30,195 nucleotides of DNA, from IMG/VR virus record IMGVR_UViG_3300023223_001870, positions 1 to 30,195 of that record; one strand, written 5' to 3'. The notes under the pieces are model-generated. The model did not search any database and was not told where the DNA came from. It saw only the letters and a program-made list of their open reading frames with translations. Positions within the stretch are counted from its first letter, which is position 1, and each line of letters begins with the position of its first letter. The stretch is from a virus. Below, piece by piece: positions 1-7,459 of this stretch. The translations under genes were made by a program, and so were the position numbers.

Positions 1-1
1 C

Positions 2-940
2 CTTAAAGAATTATCAGAATCAGCACGCTTTAAGCGAATCGAAAACTATAAAAAGCCTGTTCCCTATTTACTTTCAGCTCAATGGGTAATGTCCTCAGCT
101 GTTAAGTGGGGTGTCAAGCATCCTCTATTTGTATCCAAAGCCCTCGGTGAATTTCCAAAGGATCACGACGATGTAATTGTGAAATGGAGTGAAGTTGAAA
201 CGGCGCAAGCGAGACAGATTGAATTTGGTAAGCATCGTTATATCGGAGTTGATGTTGCTCGCTTTGGTGAAGATGCTACTGTCATTACTGAATTTTTAGG
301 GGACAAACAAACAGGTTACCAAGGCATGCATAAACGTGATTCGACTCATGTCACGGGGGAAGTAATCAACTGGCTTAAAAAAGAAAATTACGGTTTACCA
401 ACAACACTCGTTATAGATGAAACAGGTATTGGTGGAGCGATAGTTGATAATTTATTGGAAAAGCAATACGCTAATATAATTGGTAAGCATATTGAGATAA
501 TTGGAATTCATTTTTCAGCATCTCCTAGTGTGGAAAAAGTTAATCCGACGCCTAGCGAAAAGAAACAGTCGGAAGAGGATCGACGAGATTATGTAAATTT
601 AAAGGCAAAAATTTTCTGTCTTTTGGGGAATGATTTAAAAGAAAGGCTAAATATACTTGACGATTCAATTTATCTATCTCAACTTACTAATATACGCTTT
701 AAATATACGAGCGCGGGGAAAATTCAAATTGAGTCAAAAGCTGAGTACAAAACGCGAACCAGTCAAGGTTCGCCGGACGAGGCAGACTCAATGGCAATAG
801 CTAATTATGGACGCTATTTGCAGGGGGCATATGGGACATATGAAAAATATAAACCTACGAAACCCTATTCCAAACGTAAGGAGCGCGATCGTAAGGGAGT
901 TGCCGGTGTCCGGTCCCGAATCAAAATTAAGGAGTGCTAA
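2..940 (+). CDS. Terminase large subunit, C-terminal part (5' truncated by window)
   Basis: The reading frame is open from base 2, so the N-terminal ATPase part lies outside the window; the ATG at 89 is internal. The visible 312 residues carry the RNase H-like nuclease domain of TerL, which cuts concatemeric DNA during packaging into the prohead. The three acidic positions expected of this fold are visible: GVDVARFGEDATV (Asp codon at 251), LVIDETGIGG (Asp codon at 416) and SPDEADSMA (Asp codon at 785). The stop codon overlaps the next start by one base (TAATG), fitting the usual terminase-portal order. Family assignment is firm; the packaging mechanism (cos, pac or Mu-like headful) cannot be read from this domain. 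Confidence 0.9.
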   Translation, partial: LKELSESARFKRIENYKKPVPYLLSAQWVMSSAVKWGVKHPLFVSKALGEFPKDHDDVIVKWSEVETAQARQIEFGKHRYIGVDVARFGEDATVITEFLGDKQTGYQGMHKRDSTHVTGEVINWLKKENYGLPTTLVIDETGIGGAIVDNLLEKQYANIIGKHIEIIGIHFSASPSVEKVNPTPSEKKQSEEDRRDYVNLKAKIFCLLGNDLKERLNILDDSIYLSQLTNIRFKYTSAGKIQIESKAEYKTRTSQGSPDEADSMAIANYGRYLQGAYGTYEKYKPTKPYSKRKERDRKGVAGVRSRIKIKEC

Positions 941-3498
941 TGGCCGTAGGTAGAAACTTAATTGTAAACAGAACACCCTTTGGTAAATCAGGCACTGATA
1001 TCAGTAGTTTTGTTTATGTTGAGGATCATATTACTTCCTTGCATGGACCTGAGGCGGCAATTTTTTTCAACAAGATGTATCGGTCCGATGCTCAAGTCAA
1101 AAAATTAATCGCCGCAATTGTAGGACCGATTAAATCTGGCAAGTGGGAGATCGAGTCTGCAAGCGACGACAAGGTAGATTTAGAACACGCCGCTTTAATG
1201 CAACAAATTCTTTTCAAAGACATTAGTTGGTCAAAATTTATGGGTGAGGTGACGACATTCCCCCGGTTGGGACATGCAATATTTGAAGTAATAAATGAAA
1301 ACAGAGAGCACCCTGATTTTGGAATGTATTCGGGTTTAGCGCAACTAGCATTCCGTCACCAAACAACAATTGAAGAATGGCATCACGATGGTAAGACTGG
1401 TTGCTTGGAACGGATTAGGCAACGTCAAACAGGCGACGTTGATTTTGATGTATTCATTCCCGCCGATGTACTTTTAATTTTTTATAATGAGCAAGAGGGA
1501 GATAACAACGGACTCAGTTTACTTAGACCAATGTTTGGGGCTTATAGACGAAAACTTCTAGCGCTCGAGCTACAAATAATTGGAATAGAACGTTTCGCAA
1601 TTCCCACCCCAATCGTAGGTGTCCCACAGAAAATAAAAACAAGTGATAAGGAATACATCGAAGCTAAAAGAGCGATTGAACGATTCACGAGTTCTGAGGA
1701 TGCTCATATCATGAAACCCGAAGGGTGGACGCTCGAGCTATTTGCCAATAACTATGATCCACAAAAAGTTCAAACATTTATTAAAGCGCAAGACGAGGCA
1801 ATGGCCGGTTCCGTTGTTGCAACATTCCTAGAACTAGGCACGGGAGGTAATGCCGGAGCATTTGCTTTAGCTCGTGATCTATCAGATTTCTTTTTAGACG
1901 GTATTGAATATTTTGCTCACATTATTGAGGACACAATTAATACGCGCCTTATTCCTCACCTAATGCGGCTTAATTTTGGGGACCGCGTACCTGTCTTACC
2001 AATGTTAAAGCATTCCAATATTTCAGATAAAGCAGGTAAGGAGTTAATGGAAATTATCACAGGTTACACTGCTAGCGGGGTAATACAAACAGACGAAGCT
2101 CTTGAGGATCACGTTCGTAAGGTACATAATTTACCTAAAAAAGCGGAGGGTACTCAAATTGAAAACCAAGAATCAAAAACTGACCCCGATCCAAATGCAA
2201 CAGAAACAGAAAATGTTGACAATGTGGACGAGCTTACTGATATACGTACTGATCGTAGCGGCCCTATTGATACTACCGGAAATGTTAACTTAAAAATAAA
2301 ACTTGCAATTAACACAGTTACAGATGATCGAAATCACGTTCACTTAGATAGTGTTGGAAATGATACAAGTGGGGCATTTACTGATACTGAACGTGAACCT
2401 GAAATGCATGCCCATGATATTTTAGATGAGGCAGGTGAGATAGTTAGCAGGACTTCATTCGATGCTTTTGGTGAGGGGCACACTCACCAAGATTTAACTG
2501 GTACAACAGGTCCTCCAGAGGAAATAGATTTAGGCGGGCATCCTGTAAGGCGACGCCGTAGGAAAACAAAAAAGGAAGAGGAGGAAATGCGTCGTCGGCA
2601 ACGAAAGTTATCGATTAAGAATCCTAGGACTGCAAAAGAATTAATTATAAATGGGCAGAATAGAGTCACTGTTCTTATGCGAGAAAATTTAAATTTTATT
2701 AAAGATAAGTATATCGCCGATATCATGCGAAATTACAGACAACTTCCAGATAAACAGAAACTCAATGCCATAAACAAAGTTACCCCTGGGGGTACAGCAA
2801 AATTTAGGCGCTCCCTTTCAGCACTCTATACTCAGATTGCAAATGAGTCTTTGGAAATGGCTCGAGGTGAAGTTCCTAGTAAGAGCACTGTAAAGTTAAA
2901 AGATAAACCAGCATTAATAAAATATTTAAATCCTAAGGGTGAAATAAAACTTCAAGAAAATAGAAAACTCCCTACTCGAATTCAAATTTTGGTGGCAAGG
3001 CAAGCAGAAAAAGTACAAGAGAAATACACAAATGATTTAGCCGATCGTGCAGCATTTCAGTTTGTAACAACAGAATCTAGCACGAATGATCCTGCACTGA
3101 TTGAGCAGGATTTAAATCGTGCCAGTGATGAATTAATAGAAGGTGGAAATATTGATCGAGCTGCAGCTAATTCTTCGGCTTTAATTGTGAACGATGCGCG
3201 TAATGAATTTTTCTTTGATGAGGAGGTACTAGAGGACATTCAGAGTTTTACTTTTATTAACTTTGATCCAAAGAGTGCCATATGCAGAAAACTTTCAGCT
3301 AATGGTACGGGTAGAACTTTTGCAACAAATGATGCTGAGTTTTTACGCTTTAGTCCTCCACTACACCACAATTGTAAATCTTATTTACGGGCTAACTTAG
3401 CGACGACCACAAATGTACCTGAGATACAACCACTCCCTGGGATTTCTCAAGCCGAGCGTGATAGCATTACACTTAGTAGTAAAGAGGGGTTCAAATGA
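940..3498 (+). CDS. Portal protein (Mu gp29/DUF935-like) fused to a MuF-like head morphogenesis domain
   Basis: An 852-residue protein from ATG 940, preceded by AAGGAG five bases upstream; a GTG at 934 lies inside that ribosome site and is less likely. The N-terminal ~400 residues resemble the Mu gp29-type portal, which forms the DNA channel at the head vertex. The C-terminal ~250 residues resemble the Mu gpF/SPP1 gp7 minor head protein, with a Cys pair near the end (Cys782 in ICRKL and Cys812 in LHHNC). Mu encodes these as two genes, so this is a fusion. Between them lies a linker with three His-x-His motifs at 466-468, 490-492 and 514-516, followed by a very basic/acidic stretch at about 540-560. 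Its stop overlaps the next start by four bases. Confidence 0.85.
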   Translation: MAVGRNLIVNRTPFGKSGTDISSFVYVEDHITSLHGPEAAIFFNKMYRSDAQVKKLIAAIVGPIKSGKWEIESASDDKVDLEHAALMQQILFKDISWSKFMGEVTTFPRLGHAIFEVINENREHPDFGMYSGLAQLAFRHQTTIEEWHHDGKTGCLERIRQRQTGDVDFDVFIPADVLLIFYNEQEGDNNGLSLLRPMFGAYRRKLLALELQIIGIERFAIPTPIVGVPQKIKTSDKEYIEAKRAIERFTSSEDAHIMKPEGWTLELFANNYDPQKVQTFIKAQDEAMAGSVVATFLELGTGGNAGAFALARDLSDFFLDGIEYFAHIIEDTINTRLIPHLMRLNFGDRVPVLPMLKHSNISDKAGKELMEIITGYTASGVIQTDEALEDHVRKVHNLPKKAEGTQIENQESKTDPDPNATETENVDNVDELTDIRTDRSGPIDTTGNVNLKIKLAINTVTDDRNHVHLDSVGNDTSGAFTDTEREPEMHAHDILDEAGEIVSRTSFDAFGEGHTHQDLTGTTGPPEEIDLGGHPVRRRRRKTKKEEEEMRRRQRKLSIKNPRTAKELIINGQNRVTVLMRENLNFIKDKYIADIMRNYRQLPDKQKLNAINKVTPGGTAKFRRSLSALYTQIANESLEMARGEVPSKSTVKLKDKPALIKYLNPKGEIKLQENRKLPTRIQILVARQAEKVQEKYTNDLADRAAFQFVTTESSTNDPALIEQDLNRASDELIEGGNIDRAAANSSALIVNDARNEFFFDEEVLEDIQSFTFINFDPKSAICRKLSANGTGRTFATNDAEFLRFSPPLHHNCKSYLRANLATTTNVPEIQPLPGISQAERDSITLSSKEGFK
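2335..2487 (+). other. Histidine-rich segment with three HxH motifs at 24-residue period
   Basis: Codons at 2335-2343 give HVH, 2407-2415 give HAH and 2479-2487 give HTH, each 72 bases after the last. The motifs sit in the linker between the portal and MuF-like parts of the fusion protein. HxH motifs bind metal in some phage fibre and spike tips, so metal binding is an inference only. Confidence 0.8.
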
Positions 3499-4760
3499 TT
3501 AGTTTAAATATGATTAAAGGCTTATTAGTAGAGCAGGGTTTGTTTGAAACTGAGGCAGACGTTGAGCAGTTTTTGCAAGAGGAAAACATAGGCCAAAGTA
3601 CAATCATACAAACTCTTATATTTGATAAGACTGTATTTGAAACGGCAGGTGAGGCAGTTGAGTGGGCACGAACTCATGGTTTTGGTGCTGATAAGATCGA
3701 TGAAACAGACGATTCTTTTCGTATCAGGCAAATGGATCCAAGTGAATTCCAACCAGACTCGTTTCGAACGATTGATATCCGTCGAGGGGTATCGGCGGTA
3801 ATTGGTAGACCAAGAGAAATACAAGCAGAGGTTCCGTTCTTTTTTGGGTCAATGAGAAACCCAGAGGAGATTAAGTTATCGGCCGACCTTCCACACATTA
3901 TTGAAATAGCAAGAGTGGTAGATGGCATACATCCTCAATTCGGTCCAATAATACTAACGACTAAAACGTTAGAAAGTTTTAAAAAGAATTTTGATGAAAG
4001 AGTAGTTGGCGTTGATCTAAGTATTGACTACGACCATGAGCAACGTGAGGCAGCTGCATGGGTTCGGGAGTTATTCTTAAGTGAAGACGGGCAAATACTT
4101 TTTGGAGTAGTAAGGTGGACACCGGGAGGCGCTAAAACATTAAGCGACCGTGAATTCCGGTACTTTTCTCCAATGTATTCATTAAACTGGCAACACCCAC
4201 ATACTCAGGAGTTTCATGGCCCGACGCTCACTGGGGGTGCGCTAGTTAACAGTCCATTTTTAAAAATGGATGCCATTGTAGGGCTAAAAATGAAAAATAG
4301 TGAGGGAAATGCAATGGAGACTATTAAATTAGATGACCATAATTCAAAAGTCCTCAAGTTAAATGAGGACTTGCAAGGAGCACAATTGTCATTATCGACT
4401 CTTCAAAAAGAATCGAAGTTAGCAATTGATGGGCTCAAAAGCGATAATATAAACCTGTCTAGTAAAGTTACTGAATTAGAATCGGCAGCGAAAAAGCGGG
4501 ATCAAGATCAAGTGCATGAGAAATTGTTTCGAGAAAACAAGATCAACAAAGCCCAACTTACCGCGCTTAAAGACGGAAAATCAATGCTAGAAATACTGGC
4601 TTTATCTGAAAAGATGAATACTAACCCACAAGGTGGCGATGGTAGTGTTGATAAAGACTTTATTCTAAGCGCCGATGAAAAGAAAATGTGTAAGACTCTT
4701 AGTTTAACGGAAGAGGAGTACATAAAATATAATACGAATATAGACGAGGGGGGCAGGTAA
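3495..4760 (+). CDS. Prohead protease (Mu I-like) with XkdF-like N-terminus and C-terminal scaffold
   Basis: A 421-residue protein with three parts. Residues ~35-110 resemble the N-terminal region of XkdF-type phage proteases (pattern EAVEWARTHGF, IDET, FRTIDIRRGV). Residues ~140-270 resemble the Mu gpI protease: VDLSIDYDHEQ, WTPGGAKTL and YRYFSP-like EFRYFSPMYSL. Residues ~274-421 are charged and helical, rich in Lys, Glu and Leu, as expected of an internal scaffold. The protein would shape the prohead and then cleave the scaffold during maturation. The start overlaps the portal stop (ATGA), with AGAGGGG upstream. An in-frame ATG at 4314 may give the scaffold alone. Function is well supported by family patterns and by its place just before the decoration and capsid genes. 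Confidence 0.85.
   Translation: MISLNMIKGLLVEQGLFETEADVEQFLQEENIGQSTIIQTLIFDKTVFETAGEAVEWARTHGFGADKIDETDDSFRIRQMDPSEFQPDSFRTIDIRRGVSAVIGRPREIQAEVPFFFGSMRNPEEIKLSADLPHIIEIARVVDGIHPQFGPIILTTKTLESFKKNFDERVVGVDLSIDYDHEQREAAAWVRELFLSEDGQILFGVVRWTPGGAKTLSDREFRYFSPMYSLNWQHPHTQEFHGPTLTGGALVNSPFLKMDAIVGLKMKNSEGNAMETIKLDDHNSKVLKLNEDLQGAQLSLSTLQKESKLAIDGLKSDNINLSSKVTELESAAKKRDQDQVHEKLFRENKINKAQLTALKDGKSMLEILALSEKMNTNPQGGDGSVDKDFILSADEKKMCKTLSLTEEEYIKYNTNIDEGGR
4314..4760 (+). CDS. Candidate internally initiated scaffold protein (same frame as protease)
   Basis: The ATG at 4314 is codon 274 of the protease gene and is preceded by GAGGG at 4302-4306 with seven bases between. Translation from it gives 148 residues (starting METIKLDDHN), covering exactly the charged helical scaffold-like region and excluding the protease domain. 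Mu (I/Z) and lambda (C/Nu3) make their scaffolds this way. The ribosome site and domain boundary are visible; use of this start is inferred. Confidence 0.5.
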   Translation: METIKLDDHNSKVLKLNEDLQGAQLSLSTLQKESKLAIDGLKSDNINLSSKVTELESAAKKRDQDQVHEKLFRENKINKAQLTALKDGKSMLEILALSEKMNTNPQGGDGSVDKDFILSADEKKMCKTLSLTEEEYIKYNTNIDEGGR

Positions 4761-5182
4761 TGGCCGCTTTAACAGACGATATTGAAGTGTTGATGCAAGA
4801 AGGTAAGTTGCAGGGGTTTCCAGTAGTTGCTTCGGATATTATTTTCCGTGGGGCACTAGTAAAACATAATGCAGCTGGCTTTCTTGAACCATGCTCAGCT
4901 GAAGCAGGGGCTACTTTTGCAGGTCTAGCATTTGAAAGAATAGATAACTCTAGTGGGGCAGCAGGGGATCTTGTTGTACGAGTTACCAGAAATGGAATGC
5001 ATCTTTTAACAGGTGCTGCGTTTACGCAAGCCGATATCGGGGAGCAAGTTTTTGCATCCGACGATCAAACTGTAAGTACTACTCAAGGTGCCAACGAACA
5101 ATTAGTTGGTACAATAATTCGATTAGAATCCGCAACGCAAATTTGGGTTGATATCGAACACGCCGTATCACTAGGCATATAA
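4760..5182 (+). CDS. Probable head decoration / capsid-stabilising protein
   Basis: A small 140-residue protein, rich in Ala and Gly with short beta-type stretches, directly between the protease/scaffold and major capsid genes. That is where lambda gpD-like or DUF2190-like decoration proteins are encoded. Features such as RGALVKHNAAGFLEP and FAGLAFERIDNSSG resemble that class, in which a trimer or monomer clamps the mature shell. Its start overlaps the previous stop by one base (TAATG) after GAGGGGGGC. The assignment rests on size, composition and gene order more than on a diagnostic motif. Confidence 0.65.
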   Translation: MAALTDDIEVLMQEGKLQGFPVVASDIIFRGALVKHNAAGFLEPCSAEAGATFAGLAFERIDNSSGAAGDLVVRVTRNGMHLLTGAAFTQADIGEQVFASDDQTVSTTQGANEQLVGTIIRLESATQIWVDIEHAVSLGI

Positions 5183-5202
5183 TATAGAAAGGAGTTTTGA
5201 TC

Positions 5203-6105
5203 ATGGGACAAATTACTAATGCAATTTTAATTGAACGTGGTTTACGAGCCAATTTTATGAAGGCTTTTAATAACGGTGAACGTGTTCAAGATATTATGCC
5301 TTTTGTTATGGTTGTTAGATCCACCAACAAAGATGAAAAATACGGTTGGTTGGGTGAATCGCCTGTAATGGAAGAGTGGATTGATGAGCGTAAACTCAGA
5401 GGAATAAACGACTTTGAATTTACCATCGTCAACAGAGATTACGAGGCTACTCTGAAAGTAGATCGTAACTTTAGGGACGATGATCAATTGGGTGCTGTAC
5501 AAGTTAGGATTCGGGATCTAGCTAGCAAAGCTAGGCAGCATCCTAGGAAACTGTTCTTTGAGACACTTGTTGATGGGGCAACTGAACTTGGTTACGATGG
5601 TGTGACTTTTTTCAATGCTTCTCACTTAGAATCAGGAGTTGCTCAATCGAACTTATTCACTGGTACTTCGACTGGACCTTATACAGTTGCAGAATTTAGT
5701 GCGGATTTCGAGGGATCACGAGCTGACATGAGGCAATTTACCGACGACATTGGGGAACCGAGGAATGAAGGTGAATTGGATCTTTGGACAGTTGCGGGAC
5801 CGGATGTTGAGCCTGTTATTGATAAGATTCTGGGCGCAGACATTATCAATAACACGACTAACACTCTGAAAGGTGCAGCTAAGAAATTAATCACTTCACG
5901 CTTAACTGGTGAGGATTGGTATTTGATTAATGCCGGGGGTGAAATTAAACCATTCATTATGCAGGAGCGTAAAGCCATTGAATTTAGATCTCTAGATGAA
6001 AATTCAGAGGGCGGATTCATGCGTAAGGAATTACTGTTCGGAGTTGATTACCGAATCGGGTTTAGTTTCGGTGTTTGGTACAAAGCAATCAAAATCGATA
6101 ACTAA
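5203..6105 (+). CDS. Major capsid protein (Mu gpT-like)
   Basis: A 300-residue protein resembling the Mu gpT-type major head subunit, visible in YGWLGESPVMEEW, the following LRGINDFEFTIVNRDYEA segment and DGVTFFNASH. It would form the icosahedral shell with an HK97-like fold. ATG 5203 is chosen because AAAGGAG at 5188-5194 lies eight bases upstream; an in-frame TTG at 5197 is too close to that site. The strong ribosome site and the terminator just downstream fit a highly expressed structural gene. No N-terminal delta domain is apparent, which fits having a separate scaffold in the preceding gene. Confidence 0.9.
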   Translation: MGQITNAILIERGLRANFMKAFNNGERVQDIMPFVMVVRSTNKDEKYGWLGESPVMEEWIDERKLRGINDFEFTIVNRDYEATLKVDRNFRDDDQLGAVQVRIRDLASKARQHPRKLFFETLVDGATELGYDGVTFFNASHLESGVAQSNLFTGTSTGPYTVAEFSADFEGSRADMRQFTDDIGEPRNEGELDLWTVAGPDVEPVIDKILGADIINNTTNTLKGAAKKLITSRLTGEDWYLINAGGEIKPFIMQERKAIEFRSLDENSEGGFMRKELLFGVDYRIGFSFGVWYKAIKIDN

Positions 6106-6113
6106 TAATAATT

Positions 6114-6142
6114 AGGGGGGAGAGTTGAGACTCCCCCTTTTA
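6114..6142 (+). terminator. Rho-independent terminator after major capsid gene
   Basis: Arms AGGGGGGAG (6114-6122) and CTCCCCCT (6131-6138) form a GC-rich stem with an eight-base loop, followed by TTTT. It sits nine bases after the capsid stop. Some read-through must occur unless 6154 has its own promoter, since the following genes point the same way. Confidence 0.75.
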
Positions 6143-6153
6143 TAGGAGAGTAA

Positions 6154-6609
6154 ATGGGACAAACATATACACCAAGATTTATAAGACAAAAAGAAGCAGA
6201 GATAAAAGATCGTAAAGGTCCACGTAGGCCCTACACTTTAAATTTAAAAAGGCTACATCCGAATAAATGTATGTGGCACGGCTATCATAAAGTAACCAAC
6301 CAAGCCCAAGTTTTTTATTTAACGGCAGTTGAGGAAAAAACTTTACACGGGCCGGGGCCTCAGAGTTGGTTTAATATTCAAGAGGGAGCACATTCTGTGG
6401 AAGTTGCCCCAGTGGAAGAAATGATTAACATGCCTTCACACACAAAAGAAACAAAGGCACGTTTACAAGCAGAATTGAAATTGGTGGGAGCCGTACTACC
6501 AGCACCTAGTGTGCTTGTGGGTAAACATAGTGTGGTTATCGATAATAAGGTTGTGAAACCAAAAAGAAGAGCTAAAAGAAAAAGAGCCTCACGTAAAAAA
6601 AGTGCATAA
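6154..6609 (+). CDS. Hypothetical virion-region protein with basic C-terminus
   Basis: A 151-residue protein I do not recognise, preceded by TAGGAGAG. Residues 1-30 and the last ~20 are strongly basic (KPKRRAKRKRASRKKSA at the end), while the middle is mixed with aromatic residues (KCMWHGYHKV, QSWFNIQEG). It is first of six genes between the capsid and the connector genes, so a structural or assembly role is likely. A basic tail could contact DNA or the acidic capsid interior; this is only inference. It is a complete gene with a normal start. Confidence 0.7.
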   Translation: MGQTYTPRFIRQKEAEIKDRKGPRRPYTLNLKRLHPNKCMWHGYHKVTNQAQVFYLTAVEEKTLHGPGPQSWFNIQEGAHSVEVAPVEEMINMPSHTKETKARLQAELKLVGAVLPAPSVLVGKHSVVIDNKVVKPKRRAKRKRASRKKSA

Positions 6610-6618
6610 GGAGATTAG

Positions 6619-7023
6619 ATGCCGGGTCAAGGGCACATAGGTGAGAATACCGCATGGTCGGTGAAAAAGGGGAAAACTTTTCTGCACGTATGCTTGTTGC
6701 CTCCCGGTGTAACAACAGGTGACATAGATCCGATACCTACTGCCTCACCTACGTGTGCAACATCTACAGTTGTAGCGGTAACTTCTAGTGCGACGGTAAA
6801 AACTTTAGCAGTAGCCGATGCAACTAGAAAGTTAGTAATTTTTTATAATAATACGGATGGTATTTGCTTTTTAAAATATGATACCGGGGCAACGGCGGCT
6901 TTATTTACAATTGCGCTGCAACCAACGGAAACTCATTTTATAGATGGTCCTATTTATACGGGAATAGTAACTGGAATTTGGACAGGGACTCCTACGGGTG
7001 ATGTAATGGTGACTAGATGTTAA
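6619..7023 (+). CDS. Hypothetical virion protein, beta-rich
   Basis: A 134-residue protein starting nine bases after the previous stop with AAGGAG upstream. It is rich in Thr, Val, Ala and Gly (for example the SPTCATSTVVAVTSSATVKT region) with almost no charged helical stretches, as expected of a beta-sandwich virion component. The pattern RKLVIFYNNTDGICFLKYD followed by a hydrophobic LQPTETHFIDGPIYTG stretch resembles small phage structural proteins of unknown role. Its end overlaps the next start by seven bases. A head-associated structural role is suggested by context only. Confidence 0.65.
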   Translation: MPGQGHIGENTAWSVKKGKTFLHVCLLPPGVTTGDIDPIPTASPTCATSTVVAVTSSATVKTLAVADATRKLVIFYNNTDGICFLKYDTGATAALFTIALQPTETHFIDGPIYTGIVTGIWTGTPTGDVMVTRC

Positions 7024-7451
7024 CAGTTAAAGCGATATTACAAGTTTTAAAAAATGGTGTAGCAATTGCTCGTAGACCAGATTTAAATTTTGTTGAAGGA
7101 ACCGGTGTTACTTTAACCATTGCTGATAATGCTACAAGTAATCGGACAGATGTAACTATTAATTCAATGGCAGGAGTTCTTAATTGGTTGCTTGCGGGGA
7201 ATGCGGGCACAACACCTGGTACAGATTTCATTGGCACTACAGATGCTAAAGATTGGCAAATAAAAACCAATAATATATTAAGGGCATTATTTAATGCAGA
7301 TGGAGCATTTCAATTAGACACAGGAACAATAGTTAAAAAAGATATTAGTTTTGATATTGTAATAAAGAGTGGTTATGCAATGGTACATCGTGATCTTATT
7401 GTTAGCGGGGATCTAACGATTGAATCAGATGCAGAGTTATTTGCTTTATAG
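7017..7451 (+). CDS. Hypothetical fibre-like virion protein
   Basis: A 144-residue protein whose ATG lies inside the end of the previous gene (seven-base overlap), implying coupled translation. The N-terminal pattern LNFVEGTGVTLTIADN and RTDVTINS is common in phage fibre and appendage proteins. The C-terminal half (residues ~75-144) has alternating polar and hydrophobic residues typical of beta strands, ending GDLTIESDAELFAL. It directly precedes the repeat-containing fibre candidate, so it may form the base or a partner of that fibre. No specific family is recognised. Confidence 0.6.
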   Translation: MLTVKAILQVLKNGVAIARRPDLNFVEGTGVTLTIADNATSNRTDVTINSMAGVLNWLLAGNAGTTPGTDFIGTTDAKDWQIKTNNILRALFNADGAFQLDTGTIVKKDISFDIVIKSGYAMVHRDLIVSGDLTIESDAELFAL

Positions 7452-7459
7452 GGGGGTTA

